Shown: positions 8,526 through 15,723, numbered from the stretch's first letter. The stretch: 20,776 bases of DNA from an uncultured Oscillospiraceae bacterium (GCA_944385455.1 CALWXI010000168.1:1-20776); one strand, 5' to 3'. Translations and numbers: made by a program. The notes: a model not told the origin generated them from the sequence alone.

Positions 8526-9209
8526 ATGGAGGAACTGGAACAAAAACTCAATTACGTCTTTCACAACCCCGCGCTGCTCAGCGAGGCCCTCAGCCACAGC
8601 TCCTACGCCAACGAGCACCGCTCCGCCCACCTGCACAGCAACGAGCGGCTGGAGTTTCTGGGGGATTCCGTGCTGGGATTCGTGACGGCGGAATTCCTCT
8701 TTGCCCAGCATCCGGACCTGCCGGAGGGGGACCTCACCCGCATCCGGGCGGCGCTGGTGTGCGAACAGAGCCTCTATGAGGTGGCCCGGAAGCTGGACCT
8801 GGGCCGGTATCTGAAGCTGGGCCGGGGCGAGGAGGCCGGCGGCGGCCGTCAGCGCACCTCCATCCTGGCCGACGCCACGGAGGCGGTGTTCGCCGCGGTG
8901 TACCTGGACGGCGGCATTGCCGCCGCCTCGGCGCTGATCCACCGCTGCCTGCTGGACGCGGAGAAGGAGGAGGTGGTGGAGGAGCGCCGCCGGGACTACA
9001 AGACCACCCTCCAGGAGCTGGTGCAGCGGCAGGCGGATCAGGTGCTCACCTACCGCATGGCCGGAGAGCAGGGGCCGGACCATGCCAAGACCTTCCTGGC
9101 GGAGGTGCTGCTCAACGGGGGGCTGCTGGGCGGCGGCAGCGGCCACAGCAAAAAGGAGGCCGAGCAGGCCGCGGCCCGGGCCGCCCTGGAAAAGCTGACG
9201 GAAAAGTGA
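8526..9209 (+). CDS. rnc: Ribonuclease III
   Basis: Double-strand-specific endoribonuclease that processes rRNA precursors and structured mRNAs as a dimer. ATG 8526 follows GGAGAGG (8513-8519). The earlier in-frame ATG at 8493 lies in the loop of the acpP terminator and is rejected. The product is 227 residues. The catalytic domain carries the signature NERLEFLGDSVLGFV from residue 39 and the second metal-binding segment ADATEAVFAAVYLDGG. The C-terminal dsRNA-binding domain starts at DYKTTLQELVQ and includes GHSKKEAEQAAARAAL. Length and domain order are normal. The acpP-rnc order is the same as in Bacillus (acpA-rncS), where smc and ftsY follow; here they do not. Confidence 0.97.
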   Translation: MEELEQKLNYVFHNPALLSEALSHSSYANEHRSAHLHSNERLEFLGDSVLGFVTAEFLFAQHPDLPEGDLTRIRAALVCEQSLYEVARKLDLGRYLKLGRGEEAGGGRQRTSILADATEAVFAAVYLDGGIAAASALIHRCLLDAEKEEVVEERRRDYKTTLQELVQRQADQVLTYRMAGEQGPDHAKTFLAEVLLNGGLLGGGSGHSKKEAEQAAARAALEKLTEK

Positions 9210-9216
9210 ACGAACC

Positions 9217-9251
9217 CGGCGGGACCGCCTGTGCGGCGGTCCCGCCGTTTT
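9217..9251 (+). terminator. Intrinsic terminator after rnc
   Basis: A perfect 13-base-pair stem pairs CGGCGGGACCGCC (9217-9229) with GGCGGTCCCGCCG (9235-9247) around a 5-base loop, followed by TTTTGTT. GAAC upstream and GTTC downstream of the stem can add an outer helix. Confidence 0.9.
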
Positions 9252-9279
9252 GTTCGCCGCGCGCAAATAGAGCTGGAAT

Positions 9280-9307
9280 TTGCCAAGCCGGCATGATATA
9301 GTATCTA
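9280..9307 (+). promoter_or_regulatory. Possible promoter of uppP
   Basis: TTGCCA at 9280-9285 and TATCTA at 9302-9307 are separated by 16 bases. An overlapping TATAGT at 9297-9302 is a better -10 but has no good -35. A promoter is expected here because a strong terminator precedes it, but the exact elements are uncertain. Confidence 0.4.
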
Positions 9308-9353
9308 TGTATGCAAATTTCTTCGAGATCCAATGAAAAGGAGCGTGAGTGCA

Positions 9354-10187
9354 ATGTCTTTGCTCTCTTCGGTTCTGCTTGGCCTGATCCAGGGCGTGGC
9401 GGAATTTCTGCCCATCTCCAGCTCCGGCCACCTGGCCATCGCGGAGCATCTGCTCTCTTCCGGGGCCGTGGAGGTGCCTGGCTTTTACGATGTGCTGCTG
9501 CACCTGGGCACGCTGATCGCTGTGTTCGTGGCCTACTGGCGGGATATCCGGGACATGATCGCGGAGCTGGTGAGCGGCACCCGGGACCTGGTTCGGGGCA
9601 CCACTCCCACCCCCGTGCCGCCCGCCCGGCGGATGATCCTGCTGATCATCGTGGGCACGCTGCCGTTGTTTGCGGTGCTGCCGGTAAGGGATTTTGTGGA
9701 GGGATTGGGTGAGAACCTCTACTTCATCGCCGCCGCCCTGGCGGTCACCGGCTGCCTGCTCTTTGTCAGCGACCGGGTGCGCAAGGGCCATAAAACGGAA
9801 AGGTCCGCCACGCTGCTGGATGTGCTGCTGGTGGGCGTGGCTCAGGGCATCGCCACCTGCCCCGGCATCTCCCGCTCCGGCACCACCATCACCGCCGGGT
9901 GCTTCCTGGGCTTTGACCGGAAGTTCGCCGTGCGCTTTTCCTTCCTCATGTCCATCCCCGCCATCCTGGGGGCCAACATCCTGAGCCTGAAGGACGCCGT
10001 GGAGGCCGGGATCATCTGGGCCGATGTGCCGGTGTACATCGTGGGCGTGGCCGTGGCGGCGGTGGTGGGATACCTTTGCATCCGGCTGCTGCGGATGATC
10101 GCCGACAAGGGCCGCTTCGGCTGGTTCGCTTATTACTGCTGGGCTGCCGGCGCGCTGACGCTGGTGCTGGCGCTGCTGGGCAAATGA
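9354..10187 (+). CDS. uppP: Undecaprenyl-diphosphate phosphatase
   Basis: Integral membrane enzyme that dephosphorylates undecaprenyl pyrophosphate so the lipid carrier can be reused for peptidoglycan; overproduction gives bacitracin resistance in known cases. ATG 9354 has AAGGAG at 9338-9343 (10-base spacer). The ATG at 9333 overlaps that site and is rejected. The 277-residue product is mostly hydrophobic helices. It has the two BacA/UppP signatures: QGVAEFLPISSSGHLAI near the N-terminus, with the catalytic Glu-rich loop, and PGISRSGTTITAG from residue 170, with the catalytic Arg/Ser. Length is typical (265-280). It is followed 22 bases later by ftsK on the same strand. Confidence 0.97.
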   Translation: MSLLSSVLLGLIQGVAEFLPISSSGHLAIAEHLLSSGAVEVPGFYDVLLHLGTLIAVFVAYWRDIRDMIAELVSGTRDLVRGTTPTPVPPARRMILLIIVGTLPLFAVLPVRDFVEGLGENLYFIAAALAVTGCLLFVSDRVRKGHKTERSATLLDVLLVGVAQGIATCPGISRSGTTITAGCFLGFDRKFAVRFSFLMSIPAILGANILSLKDAVEAGIIWADVPVYIVGVAVAAVVGYLCIRLLRMIADKGRFGWFAYYCWAAGALTLVLALLGK

Positions 10188-10209
10188 CCGTTTCCATGGA
10201 GGTATGACC

Positions 10210-12771
10210 GTGGCATCCACGACACGAAAGAAATCCACCGCAACCAAAAAAAGCGGCGGCTCCGGCCGTTCCGCCAGAGGGCGGCAGCCCCAGAAGCGCC
10301 CCATCCGCCGGGAGGTGGGGGGCGCGGTGCTGCTGGTTCTGACGCTGTGCGTTCTGGTGAGCTATCTGGGCATCAGCGCCATTTTCATCGACTGGCTGGC
10401 AAACTTCCTCAAGGGCCTGCTGGGCTATGGCTACTGGCTCTCCGGCCCGGCGCTGCTGCTGGCGGGGGTGGTGCTGCTGCGGCACCGCGGCCGCCCCGTG
10501 CAGCTGCGGGTGACCTGCGCGCTGCTGCTGCCGGTGTTCTTCGGCGCGGCGGCGCACCTGTTGCTGTGCCGGGAGGATTACACGCCTTCCATCGCCATTT
10601 TGCGGGATCTGTGGCTCTCCGGCCGGGGCATGATCTCCGGCGGCGCCCTCTCCGGCGCGCTGGCGGAGGGCTTTGCAGCGGTGTTCTCGCCGCTTGCCTC
10701 CGTCATCCTCTTTGTGGTGGTGCTGGTGGTGCTGGCCATGGCGGCGCTGCACCTGACCCCGGCGGCCTTGCTGGAAAAGCTCCGCCAGCGGGTGCGCTAC
10801 CAGGAGGAGCCGGAGCGTCCCGCTGCCCCGGAGCCGCCGTCCCGCCGCCGGGGCGGCGAGGCTCCCCGGCCTCAGATCGACTTCGCCCTGGACGACGCGC
10901 CGGCTGCCCAGCCCGCTGTTCCCGCCATCCCCGCCCAGCCCGCGCGGGAGGGCCGGTTCACCGGCTTCTTCCGGCACAAGGCCGAGGGCCAGCAGACCCC
11001 GGACCAGGTCCTGACGGAGCAGACGGGGACCGCTCCGGCGGCCGCCCCGGCGCGCTGCGCTCCCGCCCCGGAGCCGGTGCCCGCGTCCCCCGCGCCGGAG
11101 CCGGTGCGGGAGCCCTCCGCGCCGGAGGCCGCCGTTCCCGTCCAGGACGCCTCTCCCCGGAAGGAAAAGCGGGACACCGCCCGGGAGGTGGCCGAGCAGA
11201 CCGCCGCCGTCACCGCCGAGATCCAGCAGAAGCTGGAGACGGAGGAGAACGCCTACCGCTATCCTCCCATCACGCTGCTGCATGAAAACCGCAGCGAAAA
11301 CCACGTGGAGGCCGGGGCGGAGCTGCGCAACAACTCCCGCCGTCTGGCGGAGACCCTCACCAGCTTCGGCGTGGACGCCACCGCCGGAGACGTGATCCAC
11401 GGTCCCTCCGTCACCCGGTACGAGTTCGTGCTGGACCAGGGCGTCAAGCTCAGCAAGATCACCAACCTGGCCGACGATATCGCTCTGGCCCTGGGCGCCA
11501 CCGGCGTGCGCATCGCCCCCATCCCGGACAAGATCTCCGTGGTGGGCATCGAGGTGCCCAACAAGTCCGTGACGCCGGTGCTGATCCGGGACGTCATCGA
11601 ATCCCGGGAGTTCACCGAGCACCCCTCCCGCGTGGCCTTCGCCCTGGGCCGGGACATCGGCGGCCGCAACGTCATCGGCAACATCGAAAGGCTGCCCCAC
11701 GTGCTCATCGCCGGTACCACCGGCTCCGGCAAGTCCGTGTGCACCAACTCCCTCATCATCAGCCTGCTCTACAAATCCACCCCCGATGAGGTGCGCTTCA
11801 TCATGGTGGACCCCAAGATGGTGGAGCTGGCTCCCTACAACGGCATTCCCCATCTGCTGATCCCGGTGGTGACGGATCCCAAGAAGGCCGCCGGCGCGCT
11901 GCAGTGGGCGGTGTTCGAGATGATGAAGCGGTACAAGACCTTCTCCGAGCACGGCGTGAAGAAGCTGGAGGAGTTCAACAAGCTGGCCCGGACCCGGGAG
12001 GACCTGGAGACCATGCCCGCCGTGGTGGTGGTTATCGACGAGCTGGCGGACCTGATGCTGGTGGCCGCCAAGGAGGTGGAGGAATCTATCTGCCGGGTGG
12101 CCCAGATGGGCCGCGCCGCCGGCGTGCACCTGGTCATCGCCACCCAGCGGCCCTCCGCCGACGTCATCACCGGCCTCATGAAGGCCAACATCCCCAGCCG
12201 CATCGCCTTCGCCGTGGCCTCCTCCCTGGAGTCCCGGATCATTCTGGACACCACCGGCGCGGAAAAGCTGGTGGGCAAGGGTGACATGCTCTACGCCCCC
12301 CTGGGCGGCGGCAAGCCCACCCGGGTCCAGGGCTGCTTCATCTCCCCGGAGGAGATCGAGGAGGTGGTGGCCTTCGTCAAGGAGAGCGGCGAGGCTCAGT
12401 ATTCCGACGAGGTCATCGCCAAGATCGAAGAGTCCCTGCAGGAGAAGGAGAAGGGCGGCAAGTCCGCCGCCTCCGGCGCGTCCGATCCCTCCGACGAGGA
12501 GGGGGACGAGCTGCTGCCCGCCGCCGTGGAGGTGGTGCTGGAGACGGGACAGGCCTCCGTGTCCATGCTGCAGCGGCGGCTGAAGCTGGGCTACTCCCGC
12601 GCCGCCCGTCTGGTGGACCAGATGGAGGAGCGGGGCATCGTGGGCCCCTTCGAGGGCTCCAAGCCCCGGCAGCTGCTCATCACACGGGCCCAGTGGCAGG
12701 AGCTGCAGATGGGTGCTTCCGGCAGCGGCGATGAGCCGCCCTTCCCGGTCTCCGACGGGGAGGACCTGTGA
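10210..12771 (+). CDS. ftsK: DNA translocase FtsK/SpoIIIE
   Basis: Membrane-anchored hexameric ATPase that pumps chromosomal DNA through the division or sporulation septum. GGAGG at 10198-10202 touches the ATG at 10204 but sits 7 bases before the in-frame GTG at 10210, so GTG is chosen (853 residues). After a basic N-terminus come four hydrophobic segments (about residues 36-180), then a Pro/Ala/Glu-rich linker (about 200-330) with degenerate repeats of PEPV/APEP. The motor follows: Walker A GTTGSGKS from about residue 502, Walker B VVVIDELADLM with Asp at about 610, and the RPSADVITGLMKANIPSRIAF segment typical of the family. A C-terminal gamma winged-helix (SVSMLQRRLKLGYSRAARLVDQM) reads polarity sequences. 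It ends 9 bases before a terminator. FtsK versus SpoIIIE cannot be decided here. Confidence 0.96.
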   Translation: MASTTRKKSTATKKSGGSGRSARGRQPQKRPIRREVGGAVLLVLTLCVLVSYLGISAIFIDWLANFLKGLLGYGYWLSGPALLLAGVVLLRHRGRPVQLRVTCALLLPVFFGAAAHLLLCREDYTPSIAILRDLWLSGRGMISGGALSGALAEGFAAVFSPLASVILFVVVLVVLAMAALHLTPAALLEKLRQRVRYQEEPERPAAPEPPSRRRGGEAPRPQIDFALDDAPAAQPAVPAIPAQPAREGRFTGFFRHKAEGQQTPDQVLTEQTGTAPAAAPARCAPAPEPVPASPAPEPVREPSAPEAAVPVQDASPRKEKRDTAREVAEQTAAVTAEIQQKLETEENAYRYPPITLLHENRSENHVEAGAELRNNSRRLAETLTSFGVDATAGDVIHGPSVTRYEFVLDQGVKLSKITNLADDIALALGATGVRIAPIPDKISVVGIEVPNKSVTPVLIRDVIESREFTEHPSRVAFALGRDIGGRNVIGNIERLPHVLIAGTTGSGKSVCTNSLIISLLYKSTPDEVRFIMVDPKMVELAPYNGIPHLLIPVVTDPKKAAGALQWAVFEMMKRYKTFSEHGVKKLEEFNKLARTREDLETMPAVVVVIDELADLMLVAAKEVEESICRVAQMGRAAGVHLVIATQRPSADVITGLMKANIPSRIAFAVASSLESRIILDTTGAEKLVGKGDMLYAPLGGGKPTRVQGCFISPEEIEEVVAFVKESGEAQYSDEVIAKIEESLQEKEKGGKSAASGASDPSDEEGDELLPAAVEVVLETGQASVSMLQRRLKLGYSRAARLVDQMEERGIVGPFEGSKPRQLLITRAQWQELQMGASGSGDEPPFPVSDGEDL

Positions 12772-12779
12772 GAATTTTG

Positions 12780-12807
12780 AAAAAGGAGCGGCTTGCCGTT
12801 CCTTTTT
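12780..12807 (+). terminator. Intrinsic terminator after ftsK
   Basis: A 12-base-pair stem (12780-12791 with 12796-12807, one G-U pair) has a 4-base CTTG loop. Its lower part is an A-run pairing with the T-run, so it can act in both directions. Confidence 0.85.
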
Positions 12808-12833
12808 CTCATACCCCCCTATGCGAAAAACGG

Positions 12834-12861
12834 TTGACATCTTGAAAAACCGTGATACAAT
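12834..12861 (+). promoter_or_regulatory. Strong promoter of the aminotransferase gene, with inverted repeat
   Basis: Consensus -35 TTGACA (12834-12839), 16-base spacer, extended -10 TGATACAAT with TACAAT at 12856-12861. A 6-base inverted repeat ACGGTT (12830-12835) and AACCGT (12848-12853), 18 bases centre to centre, covers the -35 and spacer and is a candidate operator. The predicted leader of about 80 bases contains two GC-rich hairpins (12867-12888 and 12892-12908) before the ribosome binding site. Neither has a T run, so they are not terminators. Confidence 0.85.
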
Positions 12862-12946
12862 AAAGGCTACCGGCGGCGTGCCGGGTAGTTTGCGGGGCGC
12901 GGCCCCGCGGTACATATCATGAATGTTTTGATTGGAGGCCACAACC

Positions 12947-14146
12947 ATGAAATTTTCCCGCAAGGTCGAGGTGTGCGGACTGTCCCCTGTCCGGAAGTTT
13001 TACCCCTGTGAGGTGGCGGCAGCGGCACGGGGCATCCAGGTCCACCACCTGAACATCGGCCAGCCGGACATCGAGACCCCCGAGGTGTTCTTCGACGCCG
13101 TCCGGAACTTTGAGGATAAGGTTGTGGCATACGCCCCCGCCCCCGGCATCCCCGCGTTTCTGGAGGCGGTCCGGGACTACTATCAGCGCCTGGGCTGTGA
13201 GATCAGCTGCGACGACATCCTGGCCACCTTCGGCGGCAGCGAGGCGCTGCAGATGATCATGAGCTGCATCCTGGACGACGGCGACGAGGTGCTGGTGCCG
13301 GAGCCCTACTATCCCAACTACGACACCTTCATCCGCATCACCGGCGGCGTGATCCGGCCCATCCCCACCACGGCGGAGGAGAGCTATCACTACGCCGACC
13401 GCAGCCGCATCGAGCCCCTCATCAACGAGCACACCCGGGCCATCCTCATCACCAACCCCGGTAATCCCACCGGCGTGGTGCTCAGCGAGGAGGAGCGGCG
13501 GACCATGGTGGACATCGCCAAGGAGCATGACCTGTTCCTCATCAGCGACGAGGTCTACCGGGAGATCGTCTACGGCGGCCGGCGGGTGTCCACCATGCTG
13601 GAGTACGACGACGCGGCGGAGAATATCGTGGTGGTGGACTCCGTGTCCAAGCGTTTTTCCGCCACCGGCACCCGGGTGGGCACCCTGGTGACCCGGAACA
13701 AGCAGCTGATCCTGGAGGCGTCCAAGCTCTGCCAGAGCCGGCTGTGCATCGCCACGCTGGAACAGGCCGGCGCCGCCGCCATGTACAATCTCCTCAAGTC
13801 CGATTATTACGCCGACGTGCTGTCCCAATATGAGCAGCGCAAGGATATGCTGGTGGAGAGTCTTTCCAAGCTCCCCGGGGTCACCTTCAACTCCCCTGAG
13901 GGCGCGTTCTACATCATGGCCACGCTCCCGGTGGACGACGCGGAGAAGCTGCAGTACTTCCTGCTGGAGGAGTTCGACGACCAGGGCGAGACGGTGATGT
14001 TCACCCCCGCCGAGGGCTCCTATTCCAATCCCGCCGACGGCCGCAACAAGATCCGCATCGCCTACGTCACCAACCCCGCGGACATCGCCCGGGGCGTGGA
14101 GATCCTGGGCCGGGGCATTGAGGCGTACAACGCCCGGAAGGCCTGA
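12947..14146 (+). CDS. Pyridoxal-phosphate aminotransferase, class I/II
   Basis: Transfers an amino group between an amino acid and a 2-oxo acid; the family includes aspartate, alanine and aromatic aminotransferases, and the substrate cannot be fixed from sequence. ATG 12947 has TTGGAGG at 12932-12938 with an 8-base spacer. The 399-residue product shows the fold type I landmarks: LNIGQPDIETP near the N-terminus, NPGNPTG near residue 170, SDEVYREIVYGG, and SVSKRFSATGTRVG with the PLP-binding lysine at about residue 235. Near the C-terminus NKIRIAYVTN holds the arginine that binds the substrate carboxylate. It is driven by a strong promoter and is two bases from a small Dabb-domain gene, so the two are probably co-translated. 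Confidence 0.92.
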   Translation: MKFSRKVEVCGLSPVRKFYPCEVAAAARGIQVHHLNIGQPDIETPEVFFDAVRNFEDKVVAYAPAPGIPAFLEAVRDYYQRLGCEISCDDILATFGGSEALQMIMSCILDDGDEVLVPEPYYPNYDTFIRITGGVIRPIPTTAEESYHYADRSRIEPLINEHTRAILITNPGNPTGVVLSEEERRTMVDIAKEHDLFLISDEVYREIVYGGRRVSTMLEYDDAAENIVVVDSVSKRFSATGTRVGTLVTRNKQLILEASKLCQSRLCIATLEQAGAAAMYNLLKSDYYADVLSQYEQRKDMLVESLSKLPGVTFNSPEGAFYIMATLPVDDAEKLQYFLLEEFDDQGETVMFTPAEGSYSNPADGRNKIRIAYVTNPADIARGVEILGRGIEAYNARKA

Positions 14147-14148
14147 GC

Positions 14149-14430
14149 ATGATCCGGCACATCGTGATGTGGAAGTTCTGCCCCGGCACGGAGGCGGAGC
14201 AGGCGGCCTTCCTGGAGGGGCTGCGGGGCCTCATGGGCGTGGTGCCCCAGCTGCGCCGCTGCGAGGTGGCCCGAAACGTGGGAGCGGGCAGCTACGACGC
14301 CGTGCTCCTCAGCGACTTTGATTCCCTGGAGGATCTGGCGGCCTACAAGGCCGATCCCCGGCACCAGGCGGTGTCCGCCCTGTGCAAGTCTATCCGGACG
14401 GACCGGGCGGCCGTGGACTACGAATACTGA
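14149..14430 (+). CDS. Dabb (stress-responsive alpha/beta barrel) domain protein
   Basis: A 93-residue single-domain protein. The start MIRHIVMWKF, the central SYDAVLLSDFDSLEDLAAYKADPRHQAV and the closing RAAVDYEY match the Dabb family, a dimeric ferredoxin-like barrel. Members include plant stress proteins and small enzymes; most bacterial ones have no known role. ATG 14149 lies 2 bases after the aminotransferase stop, with GGAAGG at 14136-14141 inside that gene, indicating translational coupling. The pairing hints at a small-molecule role linked to the aminotransferase product, which is inference only. It ends just before a long hairpin that separates it from convergent genes. Confidence 0.85.
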   Translation: MIRHIVMWKFCPGTEAEQAAFLEGLRGLMGVVPQLRRCEVARNVGAGSYDAVLLSDFDSLEDLAAYKADPRHQAVSALCKSIRTDRAAVDYEY

Positions 14431-14435
14431 ACGGC

Positions 14436-14468
14436 ATGCGCCGGAGACCCGCAGGGTCTCCGGCGCAT
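14436..14468. terminator. Perfect 15-bp hairpin between convergent genes
   Basis: ATGCGCCGGAGACCC (14436-14450) is the exact reverse complement of 14454-14468, with a GCA loop. It sits in the 44-base gap between the Dabb gene (plus) and the alkyltransferase-like gene (minus). No T run follows on either strand, so it is an atypical shared terminator or a 3'-end protecting structure. Confidence 0.55.
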
Positions 14469-14474
14469 CATGCG

Positions 14475-14789
14475 TCATGTCTCGCTTCCGTCCCACCGGC
14501 ACCGGTCCAGATCCACCGTCCCGTCGGGGCGGAAAGGGACGCCCTCCGCTTCCAGCAATGTCCGCTGGGTGCCGGGGGCATGGACGTCGAAGCAGGGCTT
14601 CGTGCATCCCAACCGGTCCACCACCCGGTGGCAGGGGACAGTGCTGTCCCGGCAGGCGGAGAGGGCATAGCCCACCATCCGGGCCCGGCGCGGGAAACCT
14701 GCCAGGGCGGCGATCTGACCATAGGTGGCGGTACGGCCCGGGGGGATGCGCCGCACGACGCCGTACACCGCCGCGAAGGTCCCGCTCAT
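14475..14789 (-). CDS. Short alkylguanine-DNA alkyltransferase-like protein with retained cysteine
   Basis: A 104-residue protein equal to the DNA-binding C-terminal domain of O6-alkylguanine-DNA alkyltransferases (MGMT/Ogt family) without the N-terminal domain. Visible landmarks are GRTATYGQIAALAG (the recognition helix region), ARMVGYAL with the arginine finger, and VPCHRVVDRLG with the alkyl-acceptor cysteine at residue 53. Alkyltransferase-like proteins (ATLs) of this size usually have Trp or Ala in place of that Cys and only mark lesions for excision repair. This one could in principle accept the alkyl group itself. Its ATG (complement 14787-14789) overlaps the stop of the upstream nitrilase-family gene by 4 bases, so it is the second gene of a two-gene operon. 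Family assignment is firm; activity is unproven. Confidence 0.88.
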   Translation of the reverse strand: MSGTFAAVYGVVRRIPPGRTATYGQIAALAGFPRRARMVGYALSACRDSTVPCHRVVDRLGCTKPCFDVHAPGTQRTLLEAEGVPFRPDGTVDLDRCRWDGSET

Positions 14790-15601
14790 CGCTCCCGCAC
14801 CTCATAGAGGTCCGTGCGCCGGGCGGAGAGGATGGGCAGCTGGCGGCGCACGTCGTCGATGCGTCCCAGGTCCAGGTCCGCGTAGAGTACGGCGGGCTCC
14901 GCCCCCGCCCGGCACAGCACCGTGCCCCAGGGATCGGATGCCAGGGAGTTGCCGTAGGCCACATAGGAGGCGCTCTCGTCCCGGGCGGGAGAGACGCCCA
15001 CAACAAAGCACTGGTTGTCCACCGCCCGCTGGCGCAGCAGCAGTTCCCAGTGGGCGGGACCGGTGGTCATGTTGAAGGCGGCGGGGACGAAGATCACCCG
15101 GGCGCCCCGCAGGCACATGCACCGGGCCAGCTCCTCGAAGCGCAGGTCGAAGCAGATGCAGAGCCCCATGGTGCCGAACTTTGTCTCAAAGGTGGTGACG
15201 GCGCTGCCGGGAGAGAGGGTGTCGGACTCCAAAAAGCGCTGGCCGCCGGGAATGTCGATGTCGAAGAGGTGGGCCTTGCGGTGGCGGGCCAGCCGCCGGC
15301 CGTCGGGGCCGTAGACGAAGCTGGTGTTGTAGACCTTTCCCTCTGAAAGCTCCGGGATGGAGCCGCCCACCACGTACAGCCCACGGGCCGCCGCCGTCTC
15401 AGAAAGAACGGTCTGCACGGGGCCGCCTTCCTCCTCGCCGTAGGCGCGGAAGCAGTCGTTGCGGTAGGGGCAGCAGAACATCTCCGGCAGCACTGCCACC
15501 TGTGCGCCGTGGTCCGCCGCCTCATGAAGCTGCCGGACGGCGGTGCGTACGTCGGACTGCTTGTCTCCGGTGACGGGCATCTGAATGAGCGCTGTGCGCA
15601 T
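14786..15601 (-). CDS. Carbon-nitrogen hydrolase (nitrilase superfamily, omega-amidase-like)
   Basis: Predicted cytoplasmic amidase hydrolysing a C-N bond through a Glu-Lys-Cys triad. All three are visible: E40 in VAVLPEMFCCPY, K109 in RHRKAHLFDIDIP, and C150 in LCICFDLRFEELAR. Together with RFLESDTLSPG and FVPAAFNMTTGPAHWELLLRQRA these match the Nit2 omega-amidase branch, which clears 2-oxoglutaramate and 2-oxosuccinamate; the substrate remains a guess. The start (complement of 15599-15601) has AAGGAGG 7 bases upstream on the minus strand. A longer frame to 15742 crosses the promoter region and is rejected. Length is 271 residues, typical of Nit2 proteins (about 276). It is transcribed divergently from the riboswitch-controlled ATPase and overlaps the alkyltransferase-like gene by 4 bases. 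Confidence 0.93.
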   Translation of the reverse strand: MRTALIQMPVTGDKQSDVRTAVRQLHEAADHGAQVAVLPEMFCCPYRNDCFRAYGEEEGGPVQTVLSETAAARGLYVVGGSIPELSEGKVYNTSFVYGPDGRRLARHRKAHLFDIDIPGGQRFLESDTLSPGSAVTTFETKFGTMGLCICFDLRFEELARCMCLRGARVIFVPAAFNMTTGPAHWELLLRQRAVDNQCFVVGVSPARDESASYVAYGNSLASDPWGTVLCRAGAEPAVLYADLDLGRIDDVRRQLPILSARRTDLYEVRER

Positions 15602-15622
15602 GAAGATCCCTCCTTTTCTTCC

Positions 15623-15651
15623 AGTGTACCACCCGGGGAAGGGAGGAGCAA
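15623..15651 (-). promoter_or_regulatory. Candidate promoter of the nitrilase operon
   Basis: On the minus strand, TTGCTC (complement 15646-15651) and TACACT (complement 15623-15628) are separated by 17 bases, just upstream of the ribosome binding site. Matches to consensus are moderate. It faces away from the ATPase promoter, and a 12-base palindrome lies 7 bases beyond its -35. Confidence 0.45.
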
Positions 15652-15658
15652 CGGAAAA

Positions 15659-15682
15659 AAATCCGGATTTCCTCGGATATCC
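15659..15682. promoter_or_regulatory. Palindromes between divergent promoters
   Basis: AAATCCGGATTT (15659-15670) is a perfect 12-base palindrome and GGATATCC (15675-15682) a perfect 8-base one. Both lie in the 33-base space between the -35 elements of the nitrilase and ATPase promoters. A dimeric regulator could bind here and affect both directions. No known motif is recognised. Confidence 0.35.
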
Positions 15683-15684
15683 CC

Positions 15685-15713
15685 TTGACAAATGGAAAAA
15701 ATCTGTGTATAGT
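15685..15713 (+). promoter_or_regulatory. Promoter of the riboswitch-ATPase unit
   Basis: Consensus -35 TTGACA (15685-15690), exact 17-base spacer, -10 TATAGT (15708-15713). Predicted transcription start is near 15720, so the RNA begins only a few bases before the riboswitch P1 helix at 15724. Confidence 0.9.
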
Positions 15714-15723
15714 TGCCCGGTAG

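Noticed and set aside
11040..11160. DNA repeat array within ftsK
   Set aside because: The repetition reflects Pro/Ala/Glu codons of the flexible linker, usual for FtsK proteins.
10012..12963. Very long minus-strand frame (983 codons) opposite ftsK
   Set aside because: Its translation is low-complexity, His/Gly/Leu-rich and shows no domain. It mirrors codon bias of the GC-rich ftsK gene.
14062..15006. Minus-strand frame of 314 codons over the aminotransferase end and amidase genes
   Set aside because: Overlaps three better-supported genes and crosses the convergent hairpin; no recognisable domain.
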